A stretch of DNA of 64,000 nt, taken from contig NZ_SHKY01000001.1 in NCBI RefSeq assembly GCF_004217545.1, positions 62,001 to 126,000 on the forward strand, in the 5' to 3' direction. The notes below the pieces were generated by a model. The model was not told the origin of the DNA. It did not search any database and saw only the letters and a list, made by a program, of their open reading frames with translations. The position numbers were made by a program, and so were the translations under genes. This DNA is from Krasilnikovia cinnamomea. Lineage in GTDB: Bacteria; Actinomycetota; Actinomycetes; Mycobacteriales; Micromonosporaceae. Position 1 is the first letter of the stretch. Every line of letters begins with the position of its first letter. Shown one piece after another: positions 8,001 to 15,943 of the stretch.

Positions 8001-10085
8001 GTCGCGATCTCCAGCTCCGCCGACCGGACGCTGATGCTGTGGGACCTGACGACCGGCGCCGCCGTCGGCGAGCCACTCACCGGGCACACCCGCGGCGTCT
8101 CGGCGGTCGCCGTCGGCCACGTCGACGGGCGGCCGGTCGCCGTGTCCGGCGCCCACGACCACACGGTACGGCTGTGGGACTCGGCGCTGGAGCGGCGCGT
8201 CGGCCGGCCGTTCGGCGGGCACACCGACTCGGTGATGTCGCTGGCCGCGCGGAGCATCGCCGGGACACCCGTCGTCGTCTCCGGCAGCGCCGACCACACC
8301 GTACGGGTGTGGGACCTCACGACCGGCCATCCGATCGGCCGGCCCCTGACCGGTCACACCGGTGGGGTCTGGTCGGTCGCCACCGGCGACCGCGACGGCC
8401 GCCCGGTCGCCGTGTCCGCCGGCGCCGACCAGCGGCTGCGGCTGTGGGACCTGATCGCTCACGAGCCGATCGGCGAGCCACTGACGGGCCACACCGCGTG
8501 GGTGTGGGCCGTGGCACTGACCGAAGTGGATGGTCGCCTGGTCGCGGTGTCGGGCGGCGACGACCACAGCGTGCGCGTCTGGGGCCTGGACGACCTGACG
8601 GAGCTGCACGAGGGCACCGGCCACAGCAGCGGCGTCACCGCACTCGCCGTGGGCCGGCTCGGCGACCGGCCGGTGGCCGTGTCCGGCGGCCGCGACCAGA
8701 ACCTGCGGATGTGGAACCTGCGTACCGGCCGCCCGAGCGGCGAACCGCTGACCGGCCACGCCCGCGCCGTCTGGGCGGTGGTGATCGGTGAGGTGGAGGG
8801 GCAGCCCGTCGTGGTGTCCGGCGCCGCCGACCAGACCCTGCGGGTGTGGGACCCGACCACGGGTGAGGCGCTCGGCCTGCCGATGAGCGGACACCGGGAC
8901 ACGGTGACCGCCCTCGCCCTCGGCGAACTCGACGGGCGCCCGCTGGCGGTTTCCGGCAGCGACGACAAGACCGTACGGGTGTGGGACCTGACCACCCGCA
9001 AGGCGGTCGGCAAGCCCCTGCTCGGGCACGACGACGGCGTGCGGGCGGTCGTGGTCGCCGAACGCCACGGCACCCCGCTCATCGTCTCCGGCGGGCACGA
9101 CAACACCATCCGCGTCTGGGACCTCGCCACCGGCGCGCCCATCGACTACACCGCGGACAGCGACGCCGTACGGGCGGTCGCGATCGGCGACCTGCACGGC
9201 ACCGCCGTGGCGGTCTCCGGCGGCACCGACCACACCGTCCGGGTGTGGGAACTGAGCACCGGGCGGCCGGTCGGTTCGCCGTTCACCGGCCACACCGGCG
9301 CGGTCACGGCACTGGCGCTGTCCGAGGTGGACGGCCGCGGTGTCGTGGTGTCCGCCGGGCCGGACGAGACCGTCCGGCTGTGGGACCTGGCCGACGGGCG
9401 GCCTCTGGCCGAGCCGTTGACCGGGCACACCGGCGGCGTCTGCTGCGTCGCCGCCGGCCTGGCCGACGACCGTCCGGTCGCGGTCACCGGCGGCCAGGAC
9501 CGCACCGTACGGCGGTGGGACCTCGCGACCGGCCATCCGCTCGGCGAGCCGCTGACCCGGCACACCGGCGCCGTGAGCTGCGTCGCGGTCACGCAGCTCG
9601 AGGGCGGCACCGTCGTGGTCACCGGCGGCCAGGACCGCACCGTACGGCGGTGGGACCTCGCGAGCGGCCAGCCGCTCGGGGAGCCGCTGACCGGGCACAC
9701 GGGCGCCGTCACCTGCCTCACTCTGGCCCGCTTCGACGGACACCTCGTCGCGGTCACCGGCGACGAGGAGGGGACCGTCCGGACCTGGGATCTGGAGGCC
9801 GGGTTGCACCGGCGCCGCTGGTCGTTGCGGAAGGAACCGCCCGCGTTGCACGTGCCCGACCTGCGTTTCGGTGCGCCGGTGCGCGGGCTGGCGCATCTCG
9901 GCGAGGGCCGGCTGGTGGTGGCGGCCGGGCACGCGCTGCTGCTCTGCCGGCTCGGCGCCGAGGTGGAGCGCGAGATCGTGCTGGACACGCCGCCGCTGTC
10001 CGTCGCCGCACGGGACGGCTGGGTCGTGGCCGGAACCGAGCGGGGTGTGATCTCGCTGGAGGTCGGCGACACCGGCCAGCGGTGA
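5052..10085 (+). CDS. Large STAND-type protein: caspase-like domain (degenerate), P-loop NTPase, ~20 WD40 repeats
   Basis: 1677 residues. Residues ~15-160 look like a caspase/CHAT-type fold. AHG (H83) stands where SGHG is usual, and the later strand that normally ends DCCHSG reads LLEMRGD (127-132), so the catalytic Cys is missing. A NACHT/AAA-like NTPase follows, with Walker A GGAGSGKS (290-297) and Walker B ILVDGVDE (361-368). After a helical stretch, residues ~735-1600 hold 19 clear WD40 repeats of about 45 residues (GHT...V..VA...SGGxDxTVRVWDL) and two weaker ones, enough for three seven-bladed propellers. No signal peptide or membrane helix is visible. Known relatives are signal-transducing or defence-type switches. 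With the protease site lost, a scaffold or sensor role is likely. It starts at GTG 5052. Confidence 0.85.
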   Translation: MTASQGTSSGEPRPPARDGAVRLLLTTGTAARQSGDDPLATLLTTSFGFQKRPNLDLGDSAEEIQAALRDLTGEDLVVAVRAHGSIVEDELFLRPDTDDDPEQPGVPAGQLVRWLAAAPPRRIAMLLEMRGDPDTAVAARRAIPAWLRGADNRDGTVLEIVLTTTAPSDGGGPDEFAARFARAADLPASGGPAQPALTLAGIVRTLAADLPLPPAAPLTVTYHRLGPTDAVGLTLPNPRHLPGSAGQPVAGDPADRTEPVRLTGRATALAAVADWLAAGRGAPAVQVVTGGAGSGKSAVLGMLTDPDRASSGMARPDVTLDAKGRTEDEILARISDAAGAATGTVDALLAHLATRARPLTILVDGVDEAVDPPELVRAVLLPLAVYGGGAVRMLLGARRELLPVLGDDAAVIDLDADPYADRETVRALVREQLARSGGPLAAAEPDVRARAAEAIVEATGPSFLTALIVAATASTAAANSATTPAVDDPRWRAGLPGDLAAAVSADLAARIGEEADRARALLLPLAYAQGAGLPWEDTWPALATALHPGARYGHDDLRWLCHTAGGYLVEDLSGDQSVYRLRHAALATVLRAGRDETADQQAITTALYARVPGTADGRPDWALAQPYVRAHLITHAAAVPDVDGLLTDAGFLMVAAHPAVVAALPAARSEPARAAADVYRRAEERLRTAPAGTHAAYLELAARSGGATALADAVAASGVPRPWSTRWVSWQVAVLHRPLTGHTGAVLCVAVGQRDGVDVAVTGADDRELRVWDLTSGEPIGPPLRGHTAGVTAVAVGRIDDRTVVVSGSDDRTVRLWDLGTGAPIGEPLTGHTGGVHALALGTWARRTWLVSVGHDGTVRRWDPRTGRPDGPPMTGHTGPVTALALGELDGSPIAVTGGHDTTVRVWDLAAGTALGKPISGHTAPVTAIAFETRDGVPTAVSASLDHTIRRWNVGTHSPVGTPLEGHAEAVTGVALAELDGYPVAISSSADRTLMLWDLTTGAAVGEPLTGHTRGVSAVAVGHVDGRPVAVSGAHDHTVRLWDSALERRVGRPFGGHTDSVMSLAARSIAGTPVVVSGSADHTVRVWDLTTGHPIGRPLTGHTGGVWSVATGDRDGRPVAVSAGADQRLRLWDLIAHEPIGEPLTGHTAWVWAVALTEVDGRLVAVSGGDDHSVRVWGLDDLTELHEGTGHSSGVTALAVGRLGDRPVAVSGGRDQNLRMWNLRTGRPSGEPLTGHARAVWAVVIGEVEGQPVVVSGAADQTLRVWDPTTGEALGLPMSGHRDTVTALALGELDGRPLAVSGSDDKTVRVWDLTTRKAVGKPLLGHDDGVRAVVVAERHGTPLIVSGGHDNTIRVWDLATGAPIDYTADSDAVRAVAIGDLHGTAVAVSGGTDHTVRVWELSTGRPVGSPFTGHTGAVTALALSEVDGRGVVVSAGPDETVRLWDLADGRPLAEPLTGHTGGVCCVAAGLADDRPVAVTGGQDRTVRRWDLATGHPLGEPLTRHTGAVSCVAVTQLEGGTVVVTGGQDRTVRRWDLASGQPLGEPLTGHTGAVTCLTLARFDGHLVAVTGDEEGTVRTWDLEAGLHRRRWSLRKEPPALHVPDLRFGAPVRGLAHLGEGRLVVAAGHALLLCRLGAEVEREIVLDTPPLSVAARDGWVVAGTERGVISLEVGDTGQR
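7260..9800 (+). repeat. WD40 coding repeats, ~135-bp period
   Basis: About 19 tandem units of roughly 135 bp, each encoding one WD40 blade. Most have diverged. The units at 9482-9528 and 9617-9663 share an identical 47-bp stretch exactly 135 bp apart, which points to recent unit duplication or gene conversion near the 3' end. Confidence 0.9.
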
Positions 10086-10288
10086 TCTTGCCGTTCGCGG
10101 CGCATCCTGAGCGTTTCCTGAGAAAGCGGCGACCGGTGGCGGTCCCGGTGTCCCTTGTGGCTCCCGGCGGGGTCACCACATCAGCCGTTCGTGGCGGACG
10201 TCACGGCGCGCGCGTCGTTCCGAATGCGGCACTCAGGTCCTCTGTCGAGTGACCGATCCCTACTCCGGTCAGGTGTGAGGGAGGAACT

Positions 10289-10486
10289 GTGCGCGGAATC
10301 CGGACGCGGTTGGTCGCAAGCGTGGTAGCCACGGTGCTGGTTGCCATGGTGGTGCTGCTGGGCATCGCCGTGACCCAGACCCGGTCGCTGGCGTTGCGGC
10401 AGGCCGGTGATTACGCCGAGCAGTTGGCCATGCGCAAGGCCGGCGGTGTGAGCCAGGTCATCGACCGTGCGGTGCACGTCACGTAG
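10289..10486 (+). pseudogene. N-terminal fragment of a methyl-accepting chemotaxis protein, ended by an in-frame TAG
   Basis: Begins at GTG 10289 behind a good GGAGG site and encodes the cytoplasmic start, the first membrane helix (about residues 8-28) and the first periplasmic helix of a dCache chemoreceptor (QAGDYAEQLAMRKAGGVSQVIDRAV). It stops at TAG 10484-10486. The same frame continues without another stop through the rest of the receptor at 10502-12250, so this is one gene with a premature amber codon. CAG (Gln) to TAG is the simplest origin. A base-call error would look the same. Confidence 0.75.
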
Positions 10487-10501
10487 GAGCTGGCCGGCAC
10501 C

Positions 10502-12250
10502 ATGGCACAGCTGAAGAAGGACGGCATTACCGACCGCAAGCTCGTCGGCGGCCTGGTGGGGGCCACGCTGCAGCGGCATCCCGAGTTCTTCGGCATGTCC
10601 ACCGGCTGGGAACCCAACGCGTTCGACGGGCGCGACAGCAAGTTCCGCAACGTCGCCCCCAGCGACGCCACCGGCCGGTTCATCCCGTACTGGTACCGCG
10701 ACGGCGACAAGCTGCGCAACGACCCGCTGGTCGACTACGACAAGCCCGGCGCCGGCGACTGGTACCTCCAGCCCCGCGCGAACGGCAAGAGCATGGTCGT
10801 CGACCCGTACGTGTACCCGGTCAACGGCCAGGACGTGCTGATGACCACCGCGACCAGCCCGATCCTGGTGGACGGCAGGTTCGCGGGCGTGGTCACCGTC
10901 GACCTGGCGCTGGCCGACCTGCGTACCTCGCTGGCGGCCGAGAAGCCCTACGGCACCGGGTATCAGGCCCTGGTCACCGCCGGCGGCGCGGTCGTGGCGC
11001 ACCCCCGGGCCGAGCTGCTCGGCAAGCCGCTGCCCGGCGCGGTCGCCGGTAGCGTGCGCGCCGCCGTGCACGGCGGCAACGCCGTACGGTGGATCGGGCA
11101 CGACGACTACCTGCGCGACGAGGCCACCGAGGTCGTGGCGAGCGTCAAGCTGGCCACGGGCGACGCCTGGGCGCTGCTGGTCGCGGTGCCCGACCGGACG
11201 ATCACCGCGGCCGCGAACGGCATGGTCCGCAGCCTGCTCATCGCCGCGATCGTGGCGTTCCTGGTCGCCGGTGCCCTGGTGTGGATGCTCGGCACCGGCC
11301 TGACCCGGCCGATCCACCGGCTGCGCAACCGCCTCGTGGAGATCGCCGACGGCGACAGCGACCTGACCCAGCGCGTCGACGACGCCCGCCGCGACGAGAT
11401 CGGCCAGCTCGGTGCCGCGTTCAACCGATTCACCACCAAGATCGCCGACGTGGTGCGGCACATCGACGACAAGGCCGAACGCGTCGCCATCTCCGCCGGC
11501 TCGTTGACCACCGCCAGCGAGCAGATGCGCGGCACCGCCGAGCACGGCGCCGAGCGCGCCGCGACGGTCACCGAAGCCGCGGACCGGGTCAGCGGCAACG
11601 TCCAGACGATCGCGGCCGGCGCGGAGCAGATGGACGCCTCCATCCGGGAGATCGCCCACAGCACCAGCGAGGCCGCCCGGGTCGGCAAGCGGGCCGCGGA
11701 GGTCGCCCAGGCCACCACGCAGAGCGTGGCCAAGCTCGGCGAGTCCTCCACCGAGATCAGCGAGGTCGTCAAGGTCATCACGGCGATCGCCGAGCAGACC
11801 AACCTGCTGGCGCTCAACGCCACCATCGAGGCCGCCCGCGCCGGCGAGATGGGCAAGGGCTTCGCCGTCGTCGCGGGTGAGGTCAAGGAACTGGCCCAGG
11901 AAACCGCCCGGGCCACCGACGACATCACCCGCCGGGTCCAGATGATCCAGACCGACACCGCGACGGCGGTCGCCGCGATCGACGAGATCGTCGAGGTGGT
12001 CGACCGGATCAACGAGCTGCAGACCACCATCGCCAGCGCCGTCGAGGAGCAGACCGCGACTACCCGGGAGATGAGCCGCAACGTCGCCGAGGCCGCCACC
12101 GGCACCACCGACATCGCGCAGACCATCGGCGGCGTGGCCGAATCCGTGCACCAGATGAACGCGGGCAGCGGCACCACCGACCAGGCCGCCCGGGAACTGG
12201 CCGGGCTCTCCGCGCACCTGCGCTCCCTCGTCGGCCAGTTCCGGTTCTGA
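10502..12250 (+). CDS. Methyl-accepting chemotaxis protein, main part (dCache sensor, HAMP, signalling domain)
   Basis: 582 residues counted from ATG 10502. The N-terminal ~235 residues form most of an extracellular dCache sensor ([31 protein letters not shown]). A membrane helix at ~241-263, a HAMP linker and a long coiled signalling domain follow. The conserved hairpin tip [18 protein letters not shown] is at about 430-447. Such receptors pass ligand binding to CheA/CheW. No che or flagellar genes are in the window. The first membrane helix lies in the fragment before the TAG at 10484. AGGAG (10485-10489), overlapping that stop, sits 12 nt before ATG 10502, so restart is conceivable, but the product would lack the anchor that puts the sensor outside. 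Confidence 0.85.
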   Translation: MAQLKKDGITDRKLVGGLVGATLQRHPEFFGMSTGWEPNAFDGRDSKFRNVAPSDATGRFIPYWYRDGDKLRNDPLVDYDKPGAGDWYLQPRANGKSMVVDPYVYPVNGQDVLMTTATSPILVDGRFAGVVTVDLALADLRTSLAAEKPYGTGYQALVTAGGAVVAHPRAELLGKPLPGAVAGSVRAAVHGGNAVRWIGHDDYLRDEATEVVASVKLATGDAWALLVAVPDRTITAAANGMVRSLLIAAIVAFLVAGALVWMLGTGLTRPIHRLRNRLVEIADGDSDLTQRVDDARRDEIGQLGAAFNRFTTKIADVVRHIDDKAERVAISAGSLTTASEQMRGTAEHGAERAATVTEAADRVSGNVQTIAAGAEQMDASIREIAHSTSEAARVGKRAAEVAQATTQSVAKLGESSTEISEVVKVITAIAEQTNLLALNATIEAARAGEMGKGFAVVAGEVKELAQETARATDDITRRVQMIQTDTATAVAAIDEIVEVVDRINELQTTIASAVEEQTATTREMSRNVAEAATGTTDIAQTIGGVAESVHQMNAGSGTTDQAARELAGLSAHLRSLVGQFRF

Positions 12251-12302
12251 TCGCTCCGGCAGCTCCCTACCGGCGGGAGGGGTGTGGACATCGCCAGAGC
12301 CC

Positions 12303-13253
12303 TCAGGCGCGCCCGCCGCGCAGCGCGTGGGAGGGGGTGATGCCATAGGTGGCGCGGTAGATGGTGGTGAAGCGACTGTGGTTGGCGAATCCCCAGTGGG
12401 TGGCGATCTCGCCGACGGTGGTGCGGGTGGGATCAGCGGCCTGGATCTCGCGGTGCGCGTGTTCGAGGCGGACCCGGCCCAGGTAGGCCATGGGGGTCGT
12501 GTCGAGGTGGCGCCGGAAGGCCAGTTGCACCGTTCGGATGCTCACGCGGGCGGCGGCGGCGATCTCGGCGGGGCTGACGTCGCGGTGCGCGTTGTCGTCG
12601 ATGTAGGCGACGGCGCGGCGCAGGCTGGCCGGACGGGCGTCACGGCTGTCCTCGAGGGTGGGGTCGAGCAGGGCGTTGTTCGGGAAGGCGACCAGGGCGG
12701 TGGCGGCCAGTAACCGGGCGAGGCGGCCGGTCAGCAAGGGCTGATCCACGGCGGACAGACCCGCGACGGCCTCCCGCACGTACGTGAAGACGGTGTTCCA
12801 TCGGCGGGCGGCCTGTGCGCAGACGGGGCGGTAGCCGGTGAATCGCAACGGCTGAGCGATGTGGTCGGGCGAGGTGGCGGCGACCTGGGCGAGCAGGTCC
12901 GGATCGAGGTGGGCGGACTCGGCGTGCAGGTCGTGCACGGTGGCCCGCCAGTCCTGGCCTGGATGGCACGCGATGAAGAGGTCGCCGGGGCTGTGGTCGG
13001 CGGCGGCGGTGCCGCTGCGGTAGGTGACGGTGCCGGACACGACGCGGCCGATCGGGATGAACCGGACCGGGTCACCGTGGGCGGTGAAGCGCATCGCGAA
13101 GCAGACGCTGTCCAGGATCACCGGGCCGAGGCTGGTCTGCGCGACGCGCATGTGGTGGCGGTCGCCGACCGACTCCAGCCGGCATCGCGCGATGTTGTCG
13201 TTGAGCATCTGCTCGGCGACCTGCGCGTCGGTCGTCTCGAACATACGGATCAA
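12303..13253 (-). CDS. AraC family transcriptional regulator
   Basis: 316 residues. The C-terminal ~105 residues are the double helix-turn-helix of AraC/XylS proteins (VSPAEIAAAARVSIRTVQLAFRRHL, then RTTVGEIATHWGFANHSRFTTIYRATYG). The N-terminal half is a cupin-like sensor of the type seen in AraC_binding_2 proteins (FAMRFTAHGDPVRFIPIG). The longest frame starts at TTG 13253, which has AGGAG 6 nt upstream. ATG 13244 is the alternative. It lies 122 bp downstream of the alkB-like gene on the same strand, so it may control hydrocarbon or fatty-acid oxidation (inference). Its effector is unknown. Confidence 0.88.
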   Translation of the reverse strand: MIRMFETTDAQVAEQMLNDNIARCRLESVGDRHHMRVAQTSLGPVILDSVCFAMRFTAHGDPVRFIPIGRVVSGTVTYRSGTAAADHSPGDLFIACHPGQDWRATVHDLHAESAHLDPDLLAQVAATSPDHIAQPLRFTGYRPVCAQAARRWNTVFTYVREAVAGLSAVDQPLLTGRLARLLAATALVAFPNNALLDPTLEDSRDARPASLRRAVAYIDDNAHRDVSPAEIAAAARVSIRTVQLAFRRHLDTTPMAYLGRVRLEHAHREIQAADPTRTTVGEIATHWGFANHSRFTTIYRATYGITPSHALRGGRA

Positions 13254-13375
13254 GGGCGGCTCCTCATGGCCTACCCATCAAACGCAGACACAGCCCCATG
13301 AACGCAAGAGTCCGCGCAACTCGGGGGACCGAATTGGCACGATCGGGAGCTCGTGGCGCCGTCGCACCGGATCGG

Positions 13376-14500
13376 TTACCCGGGCGGGCGGAAGCCGGGC
13401 ATGGTGTTGGCCAAGGTGGCGTCGCCGCCGTAGTGGGCCAGCACCCGGGGATTCATGATCCGGCGCCACAGTGGCGGGATGAGGGCGAGCACCACCATGG
13501 TGGCGTATCCGGCGGGCAGCTGCGGCGATTCCTCGAAGGTGCGCAGGCTCTGGTAGCGGCGCAGCGGGTTGGCGTGATGGTCGCTGTGCCGCTGCAACTG
13601 GAACAGGAAGACGTTGGTGACCAGCCGGTCGCTGTTCCAGCTGTGCCGCGGGTCGACCTTCTCGTACCGGCCGGTGGCGGTGCGTTGCCGGAGCAGCCCA
13701 TAGTGCTCCAGGTAGTTGACCACCTCCAGCAGGGAGAAGCCGACGACGGCCTGCAGGAGCAGGAACGGCAGGACCCGTGGGCCGAAGCCGGCGGTCAGTG
13801 CCGCGTACAGCAGGGCCGTCATGGCCCAGGCGTTGAGGATGTCGTTGCGCCACGTCCATGGTGAACGGGAGCGGATCCGGAACCGGGCCGTCTCCAGCCG
13901 CCACGCCGAGCGCAGGCTGCCCGGCACGGTGCGGGCCCAGAACCGGTAGTAGCTCTCCCCCAGCCGCGAGCTGGCCGGGTCCTCGGGCGTGGCGACCCGT
14001 ACGTGATGGCCGCGGTTGTGCTCGACGAAGAAGTGCCCGTAGCCGGTCGGGGCCAGCGCGATCTTGGACAGCCAGCGCTCCACGGATTCGCGTTTGTGGC
14101 CCAGTTCGTGCGCGGTGTTGATGGCGACGCCGTTGACCAGGCCCGCGGTCAGTACCAGCGCGGCCGCGCCGGCCGGGCCGGGGCCCGCGACCCAGACCCC
14201 GCACGCGGCGATCAGGGCGGCGTACTGCGCGGGCAGGAACAGGTACGTGATCCACCGGTAGTAGCGGGAAGCCTGCAGGGCCGGCACCGCGTCCTCCGGC
14301 GGGTTGGCGCGGTCGTCGCCGATCAGCAGGTCGATGGCGGGGATGACGCCGAGGATGACGACCGGGGTGAGCCACCAGGCCCAGGCGCCGTTGGTGACGG
14401 TGGCGAGCAGCAGGGAGACGAAGGGCAGGGCGGGCACAACCAGCGCCAGCGGCCAGAGCGGACGCTTGGTGTCCCGCCACGCAGCGGCAGCGATTTCCAT
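13376..14500 (-). CDS. alkB: Alkane 1-monooxygenase (AlkB-type membrane di-iron hydroxylase)
   Basis: 374 residues with several membrane helices and all histidine clusters of AlkB: HELGHK (131-136), EHNRGHH (160-166), LEHYG near 260 and QRHSDHH near 303. These bind the two irons that hydroxylate the terminal methyl group of alkanes. AlkB enzymes need rubredoxin and its reductase, and neither is next to this gene. ATG 14500 is the chosen start, and GTG 14503 is possible. It is transcribed away from a TetR gene, and the two share a palindrome whose arms are both TTGACA. Related membrane hydroxylases (xylene or fatty acyl) have similar boxes, but NYLEHYG and the length favour AlkB. Confidence 0.88.
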   Translation of the reverse strand: MEIAAAAWRDTKRPLWPLALVVPALPFVSLLLATVTNGAWAWWLTPVVILGVIPAIDLLIGDDRANPPEDAVPALQASRYYRWITYLFLPAQYAALIAACGVWVAGPGPAGAAALVLTAGLVNGVAINTAHELGHKRESVERWLSKIALAPTGYGHFFVEHNRGHHVRVATPEDPASSRLGESYYRFWARTVPGSLRSAWRLETARFRIRSRSPWTWRNDILNAWAMTALLYAALTAGFGPRVLPFLLLQAVVGFSLLEVVNYLEHYGLLRQRTATGRYEKVDPRHSWNSDRLVTNVFLFQLQRHSDHHANPLRRYQSLRTFEESPQLPAGYATMVVLALIPPLWRRIMNPRVLAHYGGDATLANTMPGFRPPG

Positions 14501-14529
14501 CACTCGATGCTTTACACGGCTCCGTCGAA

Positions 14530-14569
14530 TGTCAAGACTTTTGACAGAGGCGCCTTCTTTGTCTACGGT
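14530..14569. promoter_or_regulatory. Divergent alkB/tetR promoter with palindromic operator
   Basis: TGTCAA (14530-14535), spacer GACTT, TTGACA (14541-14546) form a palindrome. Read rightward, TTGACA is a perfect -35 box, followed after 17 bp by TACGGT (14564-14569), and 6 nt later by the tetR GTG at 14576. Read leftward, the other arm is also TTGACA, with TAAAGCAT about 15 bp further on ahead of alkB. A TetR dimer bound here would cover both -35 boxes, which predicts autorepression and alkB repression. Confidence 0.65.
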
Positions 14570-14575
14570 CGGGGC

Positions 14576-15199
14576 GTGATAGAGCCTGTCCGCTCGATGC
14601 GTGAGCAGAATCGCCGGCTGCTGCGCGGGTCGCTGATCGCGGCCGCGCGGGAGCTGACCGCGTCCCGTGGCTGGGACAGCGTGCGGATGGCCGACGTCGC
14701 CGAGGCCGCCGGGGTGAGCCGGCAGACGCTCTACAACGAGTTCGAGAACAAGGCCGGCCTCGGTGCGGCGGTGGCCACCCGCGAGATCGAGCAGTTCGTC
14801 GCCGCCGTACGCGAGGATCTCGCCGCTCCCGGCGACGACCTCCGGGCCGCCGCCGAGACCGCGATCCGGCACGCCCTCACGGCGGCCGCGGAGAACCCGC
14901 TGGTCAAGACGATCCTCACCAGCGCCCCCGACGACCTGCTGCCGTACCTGACGACCCGGGCGGACGTCGTGCTGGTCCTGGCCAGCGAGGTCGTCCGCGA
15001 GTGGGCCGCCGCCCGGCTGCCGGGCGTCACCGAGGCGGCACTCGCCCCAGCCGCCGAGTCGATCGTGCGCCTGGTGGTGAGCCACGTCGTGCTGCCGTCG
15101 GCCGCGCCGGAGACCACCGCGGTCACGCTGGCCGACACGCTGATGCGGCTTCTGCCGCGCACCCCGCCGGACAACGGCGACCAGCCCGGGCGGATCTGA
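14576..15199 (+). CDS. TetR family transcriptional regulator (probable alkB repressor)
   Basis: 207 residues. The N-terminal helix-turn-helix reads VRMADVAEAAGVSRQTLYNEFENKAGL, typical of TetR/AcrR. The helical C-terminal ligand domain is AlkX-like in length. GTG 14576 fits a leaderless transcript, being 6 nt after TACGGT. ATG 14597 is an alternative start. It is divergent from the AlkB gene with a shared palindrome, so it most likely represses alkB until a hydrocarbon or fatty acid binds (inference from position). Confidence 0.88.
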   Translation: MIEPVRSMREQNRRLLRGSLIAAARELTASRGWDSVRMADVAEAAGVSRQTLYNEFENKAGLGAAVATREIEQFVAAVREDLAAPGDDLRAAAETAIRHALTAAAENPLVKTILTSAPDDLLPYLTTRADVVLVLASEVVREWAAARLPGVTEAALAPAAESIVRLVVSHVVLPSAAPETTAVTLADTLMRLLPRTPPDNGDQPGRI

Positions 15200-15290
15200 C
15201 TCTCTCACCCCTGGTGGCGCACCTCGTGGACGCCGACCTCGATGAGGCGCCCGGGGCTCGACTGGACCGCCGAACGCGACGGGATGCCGT

Positions 15291-15806
15291 TCAGGGCAGC
15301 GGGAGCGGCGGCGCCTCGCCGGCCACCGCAGCGGTCCCGGAGTGCCGGGGCGGCGGTGGCGGATCGGCGGCCGGCGAACGGCTGAACCGGGCGCCCGGGC
15401 GCCGGACCACCTCCAGCGTCACCAGGTGCACAGGCGCGGGCGGGATCGCGAACCGGCCCGTGCCCCAGCGGATCCAGATCGCCACGCGACCGGCCCGCGC
15501 CTCGGCGAGCAGCTTCTCGACCGTACGTTTGCGGTCTGTGTGGTCCACCTCAATGACCACCGGCGGCGCGTCCGGACGGGCACAGGCCACGTCGAGGACG
15601 GACTGCCGGTGCTGCAGCGGCGGCGGCAGCGGGACGACGCTGGCCGCCCGCCGGTACGCCCGCCAGCCGTGCCCCCGCGCCCACGCCACCGCCGCGTCGA
15701 CGAGCTGCCCGGTGACCTGCTGCTGGTCCAGGTCGGCGAAGGTCAGCTCCGCGAGCCGGGCAGCGAGGTCGGCGGCCAGGCGGGCACCATCGTCGGCGAC
15801 GTCCAT
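15291..15806 (-). CDS. Hypothetical protein with a possible PD-(D/E)XK-like core
   Basis: 171 residues, not assigned to a named family. The first half is helical (LAADLAARLAELTFADLDQ). The centre reads LDVACARPDAPPVVIEVD, then HTDRKRTVEKLLAEARAG and VAIWIRWG. An acidic residue before a hydrophobic strand ending in IEVD, followed by a helix with Lys and Arg, resembles the restriction-endonuclease-like fold, but the match is weak. The C-terminal 25 residues are Pro-rich and low-complexity. A TATCCT element ends 6 nt before ATG 15806, so the mRNA may be leaderless. It is convergent with the TetR gene. Confidence 0.6.
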   Translation of the reverse strand: MDVADDGARLAADLAARLAELTFADLDQQQVTGQLVDAAVAWARGHGWRAYRRAASVVPLPPPLQHRQSVLDVACARPDAPPVVIEVDHTDRKRTVEKLLAEARAGRVAIWIRWGTGRFAIPPAPVHLVTLEVVRRPGARFSRSPAADPPPPPRHSGTAAVAGEAPPLPLP

Positions 15807-15812
15807 CCCGGC

Positions 15813-15818
15813 AGGATA
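15813..15818 (-). promoter_or_regulatory. Candidate -10 element (TATCCT), leaderless start at 15806
   Basis: On the minus strand TATCCT is followed by 6 nt and then the ATG of the hypothetical gene ending at 15291. No ribosome site is present. Confidence 0.45.
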
Positions 15819-15943
15819 GGCGGCCGGTCCCGTCCTCTGCCGGGTGACCGTCGGCGGGGCGGGCACGGCGAGGCCGCCCGGCAGAACCTGCCGGACGGCC
15901 TCAGACACCCCCGGAGCAGCAGCACCCCGTGGACGGTGAGTGG

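Noticed and set aside
4635-9932. Very long open frame antisense to the WD40 gene (1765 codons)
   Set aside because: It mirrors the repeat structure of the plus-strand gene, is Gly/Ala/Arg/His/Gln low-complexity, and matches no family. It arises from the high G+C content.
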